Source of the DNA: Chara braunii
Lineage: Eukaryota; Streptophyta; Charophyceae; Charales; Characeae
Direction: 5' to 3'
Assembly: GCA_003427395.1 (NCBI GenBank)
Contig: BFEA01000002.1
Span: forward strand, 5,536,220 to 5,564,184
Length of the DNA stretch: 27,965 bases
Below the pieces are notes generated by a model, which saw nothing but the letters and a program-made list of their open reading frames with translations, searched no databases and was not told the origin of the DNA. Positions 10,173 to 19,399 of the stretch are shown in pieces. Made by a program: the position numbers and the translations under genes. How positions within the stretch are numbered: the stretch's first letter is position 1; each line of letters opens with the position of its first letter.

Positions 10173-10439
10173 ATGTATTGTCGGCCGGTATGTCATTTTT
10201 GTCACTTACCTGGGCATTTCATACGTGAATGTCCGTTCGGAAACCAACCGAACTGAGCAGAGAAGGCGGCAAGTATCGGGAGTGATATGTCGAGCTCTTC
10301 TGGTGCTTCGTTTTCGAGTAACTTGAATGGCAGCGGGAGTGAAATTCTTCCTGCACCCGCTCAGGGTGGGGAACTTCGAATGTTATGGTCCCGTATCAAC
10401 CTCCGCAGAATACAACAGAAAAATTCCCACAAGAAATGA
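10173..10439 (+). pseudogene. PLE-A N-terminal zinc-knuckle protein (ORF1-like)
   Basis: ATG at 10173 opens a frame with a perfect CX2CX4HX4C retroviral-type zinc knuckle, CHFCHLPGHFIREC, at residues 7-20. This is a single-stranded nucleic acid binding module typical of Gag and ORF1 proteins. A TGA at 10254 interrupts the frame, but the same frame continues through a Ser/Gly-rich tail to 10439, so the stop is probably a later mutation. The AT-rich insert at 10415 cuts off the rest. The N/G-rich and coiled-coil frame from 10963 is its likely continuation. The 9939-10172 part upstream would be the 5' leader. The PLE-B counterpart is at 21293-22006. Confidence 0.65.
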
Positions 10440-10929
10440 AAGTTTAAAAATATTTTATTAAAAAAAAACGTTCATATTTAAAAATCATCATTCCAATATT
10501 CGTCCAATTTTAAAAATTTCAGTAGTATTTGATAAGTCCCGGTCTAAAAATGAATTTTCCTTTCCAACTATATCTATTTGTTGAAGATAGAATGAAAGTT
10601 TGGACGAGTTTATGAAATGTCTTTATTAAACTTTAATTATACTACAACAAATACCTTCGAATTTAAATTCGATTAACCTATTTATGATTGAAAATCCTTA
10701 TACAGAATGAAAGTGTAATTCAAATATTTCATAAAGTCGTCAAAACTTTCATTCCATCTTTAGCATGCAATCTAAATAAGAAGGAATACTTCATTCTTGG
10801 AAGGGAATTTTTCAAGTAAGACTGAAAATTTTAAAAATGGAATGATATTTTTTAGATGGAATGAAAATTTGAAATTTAAAATGTAATTTTACTATAGAAT
10901 GATGATTTAATTCTTGGAGTTTTTTCTGT
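10415..10929. mobile_element. AT-rich MITE-like insert inside PLE-A
   Basis: This 515-bp AT-rich segment interrupts the PLE-A N-terminal coding part. Its ends read ACAGAAAAA (10415) and, inverted, TTTTTCTGT (ending 10929). Further in lies a 12-bp perfect inverted repeat AAATCATCATTC (10482-10493) / GAATGATGATTT (10897-10908). GAATGAAA-type words recur within it. No open frame was seen. I could not find a clear target-site duplication, so the exact ends are uncertain. Confidence 0.5.
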
Positions 10930-10962
10930 TTTTGGAGCAATGGGGGCAATAGTTAGTACTCT

Positions 10963-11274
10963 AATGGAGGTAATTAGTATAACGATAATGAAAACTTCAA
11001 TGGAGGCCACAACGGAGGTTATAAAAGTGGTCAACGAAATTCAAGACCTTGAAATGGTGGACATAGGGATTGTGATAAGGATGATAGGTTTAATCAAATT
11101 TGTGGTTTATTGTCTGAGCAAACTGAGGAGAGTGAGCAATGGAAAAGTGAGGCGACACGTTTGGTCGCCTTAGAAGAGGAGAAGAGGAGACTGCAGGCTG
11201 AAGAGGAAAAATGTGTTGAAGAGAAGAAGGAGAGAGAATTACATGAGGCGAGATTGGGACAAATCGTTTGGTAA
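10963..11274 (+). pseudogene. PLE-A N/G-rich segment and coiled coil
   Basis: One frame reads an Asn/Gly/Arg-rich, low-complexity segment (NGGHNGGYKSGQRN) with a few stops. It is followed from about 11120 by a charged helix (EEEKRRLQAEEEKCVEEKKE) up to TAA at 11272. PLE-B has the same order: an Arg/Gly-rich segment around its knuckle remnant, then a Lys/Glu helix. It is therefore read as the continuation of the ORF1-like protein, split from its knuckle by the AT-rich insert. Its role would be RNA binding and self-association, inferred from composition only. Confidence 0.5.
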
Positions 11275-12291
11275 AGTATGAAAGTGGTTTGTGAATCGGC
11301 CTTGGGGCAAGTTGAGGAAGGAGTTGGAGGATCTGAAGGCCAAGTGAAGTGGTGACACAGTTATGACAAGTCTTGAAGCTCTGCGGAGAGAAAAAAAAAC
11401 CTTGCAGAAGATGCAGGACGTTGGTTATGAGGAGCTGAAACTGCGCAAGGAAATCGAAGATCTCAAGGCAAAGGTCAGTGCGGGTCAAAAGGCCACCAGC
11501 AGTGATGAGGTTGTGGCCTTAAAGCTGCAAGTCACCGAACTCAATGGTTTCTGCAAGGCTCTAGAGCAGAAGAACTCTGGGGTGGTATCTCTCCGTGCTG
11601 AGAATACTCACCTTCGTGATGACTTCAAGGACCTGCTGGAGGAATTTCTACGTCTTCGTAATCTGGAAAAATGGAGTAGTGCCGAGGTCATGGAGAGGAG
11701 TCCGCCGGAGGCACCTTTACGTGGTAAAGTAAAAGTGGACGCCATGTACACTCCGAAGGACATGGATGGGCTTCATAAAGCCTACAAGGAGACACTGAGT
11801 AGTAAGGAGATAGCTCTCAGAGAGGAGGAAGCGCTCAAAGAGCGACTTACAAAGGTGGGTGCATCCAAGTATCAGATGTCAGCACGGCGGTGTAAAGCCA
11901 AGAGGACAACACTGAGGAATTTTAAAACTGCTAGGAACGTAGTGGAAATTGAGTCAGATGGTGACCAGGAAGTTGCGAGACTGATGTGGATGTGAACCCA
12001 GATAAAAACCGTAAGATTGTGGATGTGGCTCATGAACTAGAAGAGGCAATGATGAAGAATTTTAGGGAGAAGAGAATGAAGGAGCTGAGGACCGGGAAGA
12101 AAAATGATCAAGAGGACTGTTGTAAGGAGGAAGGCATAAGCTACATGAAGCTTGACCAGGCTAAGACAGATGTTGCGGAGATCCGAGCGCGAAGAGATTA
12201 TGATGAATGGTTAAAAATGAAGGGTTCACAGGATGATGATGACCAACAACATGACTATGCTACATCAACGGAGGAGATCAACGGTGAATGA
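11275..12291 (+). pseudogene. PLE-A coiled-coil region before the endonuclease
   Basis: The main open frame is 11363-11995 (about 210 codons), rich in Leu, Glu and Lys with heptad-like spacing; a second frame, 11986-12291, overlaps its end and continues in charged sequence (EIRARRDYDEWLKMKG). The phrase LRKE(L/I)EDLKAK occurs twice (about 11315 and 11440), once before and once inside the main frame, so the coiled coil contains a short duplication or two related heptad blocks. No catalytic motif was seen. PLE-B carries a charged segment in the same place (20835-21305). Probably a spacer or multimerisation part of the element's protein. Confidence 0.5.
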
Positions 12292-12480
12292 GGAGGCGCC
12301 TTGAGTGCATCACACCTCTAGGATGTAGCCTTACTCTGTCGTGATTATCGAGGGTCACTCCCTTATGACGAGATTTCTTATATCTTCCGTCTTTTGATTA
12401 TCCTGTTGATTATAGCGGGCGAGATCAGGTGGGGTAATAAATTTCGAAACCTTTTTTTTTTTCTGCTAATTAAGTCCCAA

Positions 12481-12857
12481 TATGATTTTCATGCTTGTCC
12501 AGGTCATGTTGTCTATGCTATTTTCTCTCCTTGGCATCGTATATTGGCTGTACTTCTAGGTGTATTGATGTTAGATGGAAAGAGCATATGGTTTCTACGT
12601 TGTTTACTGGGAAAACTAAAACTAATCGTAAGTTGTATCGATGGTTTGGGCGAGTAAACTTGGATAGTTATGTTGCTATACCGATTTTTGTATCCTCTCC
12701 TTCCGACTTGCTCTCTTTGAAAAGTTATTTATCAGGTCCTTCAATCCTTCTCCAAACACTTCTAAACCACAACGTCGGAAAAAATCTTCTAGACTTGGCC
12801 GAAAGGAGCGATTACGGTTGCGTCGTCGTCTTCCTATGCTTTCCTACTATTTTATGA
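12481..12857 (+). pseudogene. PLE-A GIY-YIG endonuclease domain, frameshifted
   Basis: The first half, HVVYAIFSP (Y codon at 12514), is in one frame. The second half, YIGCTS...VRWKEH (Y codon at 12540), is in another, so there is a frameshift around 12530-12540. Together they show the GIY-YIG layout: a hydrophobic VVY strand, YIG, and the Arg and His of RWKEH. A KLYRWF..YVAIPIF segment closes the domain. PLE-B has the same blocks (VYVLLDP, YVGKT, RWSEH, KLYLWL, YIPIPI), which confirms homology. In PLEs this domain nicks target DNA to prime reverse transcription. The frameshift makes this copy inactive. Confidence 0.75.
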
Positions 12858-13987
12858 ATACTGCTTCCCTTTCGTTTCTGTATTCCCCTCCCTCCTCCTC
12901 TTTTTTTCCTCCTACCCTTCTTTTTGTCCCACTTCTTACCTTTCTTCGTGTTACACCTATTAATTCTCGTAAATCCAATCCCCTTTCCCAATTGTCTCCC
13001 CCCCCTCCTCCTTCTCCCCCCGTGCATCACACCTCTATCTCTCTCAAACCAAGGTCCAATATTCCCCTTGTGTTCAATTCCTCCATTGGATTCACTTCTG
13101 TCAGTCTAATCAGGATTCTGCAAAACAGTCTTGATTCGGATATTATTAATCCCTTTACCATTTCAGTGGTCTCTGGGTATGCCCTCACCGATAAGTGGAA
13201 GCTTGTAAGACGTTTTTTTTTCGGATCATCTATTGTTTCGTCTAACGATAATCCTATCCCACTCATTAAACATTGTCGCTCATGGTTTGTGACTGGTGCG
13301 ACTATTGTTGTCCATAAGATTTGTAGATTTTGTTCTAAATCCTTGCCTATTAAAACCACTCTGGTTCGTTTTTTATGTGATCCAGCATCACGAAGGATAT
13401 TAAATGATTGGAATTTAGGTAGCTACATCGCTGCCTATGATGGTGTTCGCTCTCTCTCTTGTAAGAAGTCTCGCTCCACCCTTAAACTTACTTTTTTCCA
13501 TGCTTGTAGGAGGAATTTCAATCGTTGTTTGTCGGCAAGATTGGTGGTTAAGATCATGTATGATTAAGGTCTGGTCAGAAAGGAGATTCGGGATGCATGC
13601 AAACAGATTATAGGTCGAGTTAATCTTCCCCCCGTTTTTCTTGATCTGGTGTATCGTCGATTTAGATTAGTTTTTACAAAAAATAAGGTTGTCGGTGACT
13701 TACTTTATAATTACAAGACGTATGATGTTGGTACGGAACCTTGTTGTGTATGTGCTACACTTGATAAGGTATTTCCACATAGAGACGGGCATGTTTCGTT
13801 AAGATTCAGTCAGGTTGAATTTGTCCCTGCTTACTTGTGCAATTTAAAAAACATGGTGCGTCCGCACTATGCAACCAATCCATCTAAGCTTTGCACACAA
13901 ATTAGCTCTTCTTTGTCTGAGTTTTTCCATAAGGACGTGGTTGTCCCTCTTTCATCTGTTTCTGGATGTATTCGCGATGGGTCTTAG
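12818..13987 (+). pseudogene. PLE-A linker between GIY-YIG and RT
   Basis: This frame overlaps the end of the GIY-YIG piece. It starts with a strongly basic run (LRRRLPML, preceded by RKKSSR and GRKERLRLRRR in the DNA just upstream), like a nuclear-targeting signal. A Ser/Pro-rich stretch follows, then about 290 codons of ordinary protein. The only interruption is a TAA at about 13565. After it the frame continues with RFRLVFTKNKVVGDLL and a Cys cluster, PCCVC. PLE-B has the matching LVWRKNQTIGQLF (19592-19786), so this part is conserved between the two families. I infer a nucleic-acid binding or structural linker; the Cys cluster may bind zinc. Confidence 0.6.
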
Positions 13988-14412
13988 TTGTGGTGTTCAA
14001 CTTTCTTCCGATGATATTCTACGATGGAAGGACGGGTTTCGAGGGTTGGTCCTTTGCCTCCTTGATTATAATATGGGGGACACTTATGCTTGCTGTCCAG
14101 GGATTTATGGACAGGAAATGTGTAAATTATTCGGCAATAACACAGGAATGCATTGCATGGTATGAAGAGTGTGTGGTATTGTCAAACTTTAGTAAGTAAT
14201 ATAGGAAGGAGAAGTTATGTCAGTTGGCCCCTTGGGCAAAAGGAGGGAAGTTGGGTCGTTCGTACATATTGCCTAAACATAAGGATGTTGACAAATGACG
14301 CCCAATTTGTTCGTCGACACGGAAAACAGCACGGGTTACTTCTAAATGTGTGAATGAGTTGATTAGAAGAATTCTCACGGTTTGTCACTTCAATCTTAGT
14401 AGTACTTAGATA
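13980..14412 (+). pseudogene. PLE-A N-terminal part of the RT domain, broken into frames
   Basis: The segments RWKDGFRGLVLCLLDYNMGDT and CPGIYGQEMCKLFGNN (near 13990-14140) match PLE-B KWKGLVFSPLDKNLAET and CPIMYADGMRRMFWENA. Further on, in another frame, ILPKHKDVDK*RPI matches PLE-B VLPKHKDRGKFKII, an RT motif 1-like block. The stop there is a TGA where PKHKD..KWRP would be expected. At least two frameshifts and two stops lie in this stretch. It joins directly to the long RT frame at 14413. Confidence 0.65.
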
Positions 14413-15369
14413 TTGTCAGTTTTTCTTGGAAATATCAATAAGGGTGTTAAACAAGGAGAATTGTTATTGGGTCGTAGTTACAATGTGAAGGAGTTGTTTT
14501 GTCATCTTCCTCATCAGGCTATTCTTCTGCCGGTTGAATCGGCAGTTAGTCTGCTTGAAGAACATGGATTCTTTAAGTTTCTTTATTGTGCTCGTAGGAA
14601 GCGTGTTTGTTTTAGCCGCATAGCGATTAGTGAAGTGGGATGCAAATCGGTGAAATTTTCGTTGCTGCTTCGGTTCATCTCCTTTGACTTGAAGAATACT
14701 TTTATCATAGCTATGGGAGGTGTTGTGAAACAGAACATGGGCATTCTGATGGGTAAGGTTTCGAGCCTTACACTTGCCTGCTTAATGTGCATACATAATG
14801 AGTTCGTCTTTCTGCGAGGACTGGGTAATGATGCCAAGTTAGTTAAGGGTTGTCGTTTGGTTGATGATGTTTCCTTATTCATCACAACACGAGGCAGCAA
14901 AGGAAAATCTGTTAAAAAAAATCAAGATGTTTTTAGTAAGTTTGAGAATTCTTGTTATGATGAGCATCTGACTCTGGAGCAGACCAACCATTCGGATGAG
15001 TGGCAACATCTTGGTTGCAGGCTGTTTGTTGGGAAGCAACCCGCAAAGATCTATTGCAAGTCCCTGCACAAGAATCAGGATTGTCTCCTGAATGGCGAGG
15101 GCATGATTTTTCAAAATCTACAAGATTTCAGTTCCTACTGCAGCAAAGAGCAAAAGTTTGCAGTTATTTCTTCCTTTCTACATAAAGCATATACTATGGG
15201 CACCCTTCCTGGTACTGAAGCTGGTTTTCTTTTCAGCCTGAAGGTTGAATTGCGACGTATGGGCTTCTCTGATTTCTATTTCAACAAGGCCCTTGTCCAG
15301 TTTAGCAATAAGATTGGAAAGGTCTGGGCCCCGTGGGGCCGTTGCTTTACGGGTTGGAAGTGTTGGTAA
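14413..15369 (+). pseudogene. PLE-A reverse transcriptase core
   Basis: This is the longest intact PLE frame in the window, about 318 codons ending at TAA (15369). The RT palm motifs are in order: motif A YNVKELFCHLP (Asn at codon 14482-14484 in place of the catalytic Asp), motif B MGILMGKVSSLTLAC, and motif C LVDDV with both Asp intact (14863-14868). Downstream, YDEHLTLEQT, LGCRLFV and the C-terminal GRCFTGWKCW are shared in part with PLE-B. An RT of this kind would copy element RNA at a nick. The D-to-N change in motif A should abolish polymerisation even though the frame is open. The last about 60 codons lie in the flanking repeat. Confidence 0.85.
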
Positions 15370-15773
15370 GCCTTATCTTTTGTTCCCCTTTAACTTCCCT
15401 TCGTTTCTTTTTCTTTTTTTGTCCCAGTTTCCCTGTTCGTTTCCAAGTATAAGTAGGTAGTCTAGTTTGTTCGTCTTATCCCAGCGCGACCTCTGAGAAG
15501 TGTCGGTCATGGCGTCAATCGAAACACTTATCGGGTGAATGTCAGTTGTGCTTCATGGATATGGAGGTTACTGCCAACTGATGGCGGGTACCACCAACTT
15601 TTTTTATATGCGCTTATTTTAATATATTTTTGAGTTGCTACGCTCGGCGGATTCTTCATCTTGTGTTTGTCTCAATCCTTCTTCTTCTACCTTCTACCTA
15701 CATTTGTCCCTTTCTTTGGATTTAAGTGTTTTCACACCTGGCTATGTCGATTGCATGAAGATTTACCTTTATT
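15192..15773 (+). repeat. PLE-A downstream pseudo-LTR (3' end)
   Basis: This is the second copy of the 582-bp repeat at 9357-9938. It holds the RT C-terminus up to 15369, then a T-rich 3' untranslated region with the hammerhead-like motif, and ends the element at about 15773, where the two copies stop matching. Confidence 0.9.
15493..15549 (+). ncRNA. Decayed hammerhead-like motif in PLE-A 3' repeat
   Basis: The same position as the motif at 9658, but the core reads CUGAGAA and the 3' side of stem II reads UCAAUC instead of CCGACC, so the pairing is weakened. GAAA (15521-15524) is intact. The stem II changes are C-to-T and G-to-A, as expected from CpG decay. This copy is probably inactive. 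Confidence 0.4.
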
Positions 15774-17163
15774 ACTATGGCCACGAGCAACAACTCAATT
15801 GACAACAAAGTGATGAAGTAATAACCTCGCTGACGGGTACAACGATCACGAAAGTAATATCATGGAGAGAGAACGTCAAAGACCTCGCAATCCCACGCAC
15901 TAACATCAACGAAAATTACGAAGAACATCACCGGGGAGAGGTCCCGACCTTGAACATCACCGCCATAAGAAACACGGCGATAAAGAGCATGTCGAATAAT
16001 TTTTCGATGACGAATACGACGATCAGCACCACATAGACAAGCATTTTGATGGAAAACAATATGGTCCCGACAATGACGATCAGACCCACGGTCTCGGTAA
16101 CAAAGATCACAATGATGAAAGCTTTGATGGGTCACTCTTCACTACTTACAAATATGCAAAATAAAAATGAATCTCCCGCAAGGCCCTTAGAGAGGATCTT
16201 CCCTTAAAAGATAAAATCTTTTGTGGATGCTATAAGGTATGTTCGTTGTAAAAAACGACAAAAAAAAGAATCTATTGAAAGCAAAGGAAGGAATCTATTT
16301 TTTTTTTTAAATTGCAAATCTATTGCGCACCTTTTCATGCTATATCGGAAGATTCATTCCTTTTTTTCACATTTGGTCAGCGTCCCGAGTTGCTACATAC
16401 TTGTACACGATCATATGGGTGACCCAGTCTATTTTTCCTATTGACCTCCTCCCACATGCCCCACTGAGCCCAACAGAGAAAACGGTATCGCATGAGAGCA
16501 TCACGCAAGACCCGCTATTCACTTAAGGATAGTAAAGGATAAAAACATAATTAAAAGTTTTAAATGATGTGTTCAAGTATAATAATAAAAAAATTAGTTC
16601 ATGTAGTTGACATGTGCATCCATGTTAAAGGGTTGTCGACTAAGATTGTCGTAGTATTACATCGTTCTTACTGTCTTGTTTTTCGTAACTTCGATGCGGT
16701 TTTCACAGTTCATTTTTCAAATTAAACCTTTGTTAGTATACTTGTGTATGGTTGTTTTTGGTATATCAATTGTATGATGTTTATCCTCCTTCCAGCTAGT
16801 TGTCCTCTTCGGCGAATAAAGTTGCTCAATCGTTTGTTAAGATTGTACTTCATTATCAACACCCATATAATTGTTAATAACCAAACTAGAGTTTGCATCC
16901 TGAGGAGATAAGCTCCGTAAAATCATATTCATAAAAAATAAATTGTATTATTTTCAAAAAAAAGGTATTACTTGTTGAGTGACCACACATGCAGTTGTGT
17001 GACGCAAGTCCATCACGTGATTGATTTGTTAATTAATTGATTGATTGATGTGTGTGGGATACATATATTAATTGATTTGTCAACTAATTAAACGATGGAC
17101 TTATTGAATGAATGATTAATAACTTCGTGAGTTGATCGATTGCAAGTGACTGATGAATAATTA
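15774..17163. other. Unassigned flank between the two PLEs
   Basis: 15774-16140 is rich in GAC, AAC and GAT words and resembles in style the CA-rich DNA left of PLE-A. From 16141 the sequence is AT-rich with T runs and GATT(GATT)n-like words near 17020-17110. No convincing frame, RNA gene or large repeat was seen. A TA microsatellite (17164-17179) follows. Confidence 0.4.
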
Positions 17164-17183
17164 ATATATATATATATATGCAG

Positions 17184-17273
17184 GGTTACCAGGCCGAACG
17201 TACGGAGGCCCGTAAGTTGACCCCCGAACGTTCGGGCGTTCTGGTCTCCGTACGGGGCCCGAACCTAAAGGGG
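17184..17273. repeat. Copy of the DNA-element left end, cut by PLE-B
   Basis: It aligns without gaps to 5449-5538 (11 differences in 90). Like that copy, it is preceded by a TA microsatellite. The match stops where the PLE-B 3' terminus (GGTAAGATATC on the plus strand) begins at 17272, so PLE-B appears joined to, or inserted in, this sequence. I did not find the remaining part of the DNA element on the other side of PLE-B. Confidence 0.75.
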
Positions 17274-17549
17274 TAAGATATCACTTCGGTGCAGATAAGC
17301 TGCAGCGGAATAGTCCATTCATCAGTGAACTGTGAGCACTCTCAAACAGCTGAGCACTAAATGTAGTCAAACTTTCGCACTCAAAATGAAACTTTTGCTT
17401 CAAGGTAGAATAAAACAAGACACAGTAGCGAAGCATCGTGCAGATCCTCGCGGTTCAACACTCTGACGGTCCTCGACGCCACGTTTTGACCGAAACCAGA
17501 TTCGGTCATCCTCACGGGGATGTTTTGAAATGAGAAAGAAACCTTACTC
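17272..17549 (-). repeat. PLE-B 3' pseudo-LTR
   Basis: It matches 22150-22427 at a constant offset of 4878 along its whole length. Its outer end (minus-strand ...GATATCTTACC) is taken as the 3' terminus of the element because the copies stop matching there. It contains a hammerhead-like core. Confidence 0.9.
17483..17515 (-). ncRNA. Hammerhead-like core in PLE-B 3' repeat
   Basis: On the minus strand, UGAGGA (17514-17509) preceded by G fits CUGANGA except for the first base. Then come U17508, stem II GACCGAA (17507-17501) / UUCGGUC (17494-17488), and AAAAC where GAAAC is expected. The stem is a perfect 7 bp with a 6-base loop. The G-to-A change in GAAA suggests CpG decay. Stems I and III were not resolved by eye. 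Confidence 0.4.
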
Positions 17550-18041
17550 TAAAGCTTATTTTATTAATAGTTCCTCACAACCAACAAACGCCCAGGTTGT
17601 TCTTTACAGTGGATCTGGTTGGGCCCATCTCGCGTCGACTGTACGAACCTGGCTCCTCTAACTAAGATCCAAAAAGAAGCAGCTTATGGAAAAGTCTCGT
17701 TTCGCATTAAACGACAAACCTTATAAGGCACATATTCAACAAATTTCTTAAACAACGTCAACCGCTAAAAGACAAAAAAAACTTCTTAAGGGACACCAAC
17801 AACTAAAAGACAAAAGACAGATTCTACGAGAGACGGAACTTGAAGCCTACCTTTGCACACGTATCAGAATCAAATCCTAGGACATGCACACGATGTAATC
17901 GTGAAAAAAAAAATCACGAAGCAGAAAAAAAATCATAAAGCAAAAAAAACAGACGGAGCCCAAAGTAACTGCGTATCGAAGAAGCGTAGGAGATAACTTT
18001 CTGGAGGTTCCCTGGCGACCCCGGGTCCTACCTTGTTCTCG
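17550..18041 (-). other. PLE-B 3' untranslated region
   Basis: This lies between the end of the recognisable RT frame (stop at 18042-18044) and the 3' repeat. It is A-rich on the plus strand, with no convincing frame. The short minus frame at 17933-18121 includes the tail of the RT homology in another phase. Confidence 0.5.
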
Positions 18042-19165
18042 TCACAATTGGAGAACTCTTCGGGCCACTTCGGCCCAGTGAGGGGCAAGCCTTCGAGTAA
18101 ACCCTTGAAGGGTCTTCGCAAAAATAGTAGCGGGGTAGTATTGGCGCCTCAGCTAAAGTTTCCACGTGAGCAGGCTTTCTTCCATCCCGCCTTCCGACAT
18201 TGAGCATGCCCTGATCTTGTGCAACATGTCGTTCACCAACATCTTTTTTTGTTTCACGCAGCTAAACGAACTAGCCTTTCACCTCCCTCCCAAATTTCGA
18301 CAAAAGTTTTTGTTCGAAACCAACAGTCAATCATTCCATTTTCAATCTTTACCCTACACCCCAAAAAGTTTCATTCTCCCGCTCCTTTGTCCGTCTTCTT
18401 CAATGTCAGTTTCTCGTCATAGCACCTTTCAAATTTCCCAATCAATTCATCAATTTTGTTCTTCTCTTCCTTATTGCACTTCTTCCATATAAAAAAAAGA
18501 AACATTATCAACAAGCCTAATTCCCTTTACCAATTGCACATCCTTCCGTAGACTTTTCAAAACGTATTCTCAAAGTACGCACAAAGGATACACGCGATTG
18601 GAGGACTCCTCGATTTTCCCATAGGGATTCCTTCCTTCTTTCTGATCAGCCAATCCGATGCTCGAAGCAACGTATGTTTCAAGTCGAAGTCAACCATCTT
18701 CCTTATCGACTCAAAGTTAACTTTCACCCATCCTTCTTCTTCTTCTTTCTTCCCAAAGGTAGCTCCCTTTCCCCTCGCCACTACTTTCACCCAATTTCTT
18801 TCTTTCTTTTTGTACCACCCCAAGATCCAATCAACTGCTATCGAAACCGATCCATGCGGTAACTTACTAAACATCTCCTTGATGTCGTAAGCTACCCCTA
18901 TCACCTCACCATTTTTTTTTCTCTCACCCCATTTGTTCACTTCTTCTAGTCTTCCTTTCAGCTGATTGGTCAACTTAAGGTTGAAGAGCTCGTCCTTAGG
19001 CAGACAAAAAAGTAAGTGGTTAAGGGTTTTGGCCACCTTCTGGTTAGCCGACTTTTTTGGCTCTGAAAAGGATGGAGAAATTATTTTGAACTTCCCTCGA
19101 TCCTTATGCTTCGGTAGCACGTAGGTTTTTCCCCATATTCTTTTCTTATCCCATTATCATATCTT
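18042..19165 (-). pseudogene. PLE-B reverse transcriptase
   Basis: The open part (19120-18557) starts in the KTYVLPKHKD block. It carries motif A YDIKEMFSKLPHGS with its Asp intact (18884-18886) and motif B GIPMGKSRSPPIACILC. After the stop at 18557 the homology continues in a neighbouring frame: GIRLVDNVSFF is motif C with the second Asp changed to Asn (18504-18506). KFERCYDEKLTLKKTD, then NFLGCRV and VKQKKML..MLHKI follow to about 18042, across several stops and shifts. PLE-A has the counterparts KFENSCYDEHLTLEQT, LGCRLFV and FLHKAY. It would copy element RNA at the nicked target, but this copy is inactive. Confidence 0.85.
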
Positions 19166-19171
19166 CGTCAG

Positions 19172-19399
19172 TCATTTCTCTTCAAACTCCCTCTTTGCTT
19201 TCACCCGAACTTCCTTTTCCTTTTCCCATACTCCCTCAAACGCTGCGTTTTCCCAAAACATGCGCCTCATCCCATCCGCGTACATTATTGGACACATCAC
19301 CACTGTCTCCGCTAGGTTCTTGTCAAGCGGACTAAACACCAACCCCTTCCATTTCTCCTTCACTTCATGAACATGATCGATCAGCCCGTCTTCATGCAT
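19172..19399 (-). pseudogene. PLE-B segment upstream of the RT palm
   Basis: The frame contains KEKWKGLVFSPLDKNLAET and CPIMYADGMRRMFWENA, matching the same blocks in PLE-A near 13990-14140. The LDKN block is a recurrent feature just before the RT palm in PLEs. A stop and a frame change separate it from the KHKD block about 50 bp downstream. Confidence 0.7.

Larger units (their letters stand above)
9357..15773 (+). mobile_element. PLE-A: Penelope-like retroelement with N-terminal GIY-YIG
   Basis: A 582-bp piece of 3' end (9357-9938) is followed head-to-tail by a 5835-bp unit (9939-15773) that ends in the same 582 bp. In order, the unit encodes a CCHC zinc knuckle, an N/G-rich segment and coiled coil, a GIY-YIG nuclease-like domain, a long basic and Cys-bearing linker, and an RT. 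This order (endonuclease before RT) is the permuted, Chlamys-type PLE arrangement; canonical PLEs carry GIY-YIG after the RT. The tandem partial copy acts as the pseudo-LTR typical of PLEs. Stops and frameshifts interrupt it, RT motif A has lost its Asp, and an AT-rich insert sits in the first coding part. It is a dead copy. Confidence 0.85.

Noticed and set aside
18166-18492. Plus-strand frames across the PLE-B RT (also at 18674, 20233, 21494)
   Set aside because: They are antisense shadows of the minus-strand element; the RT and GIY-YIG motifs are on the minus strand.
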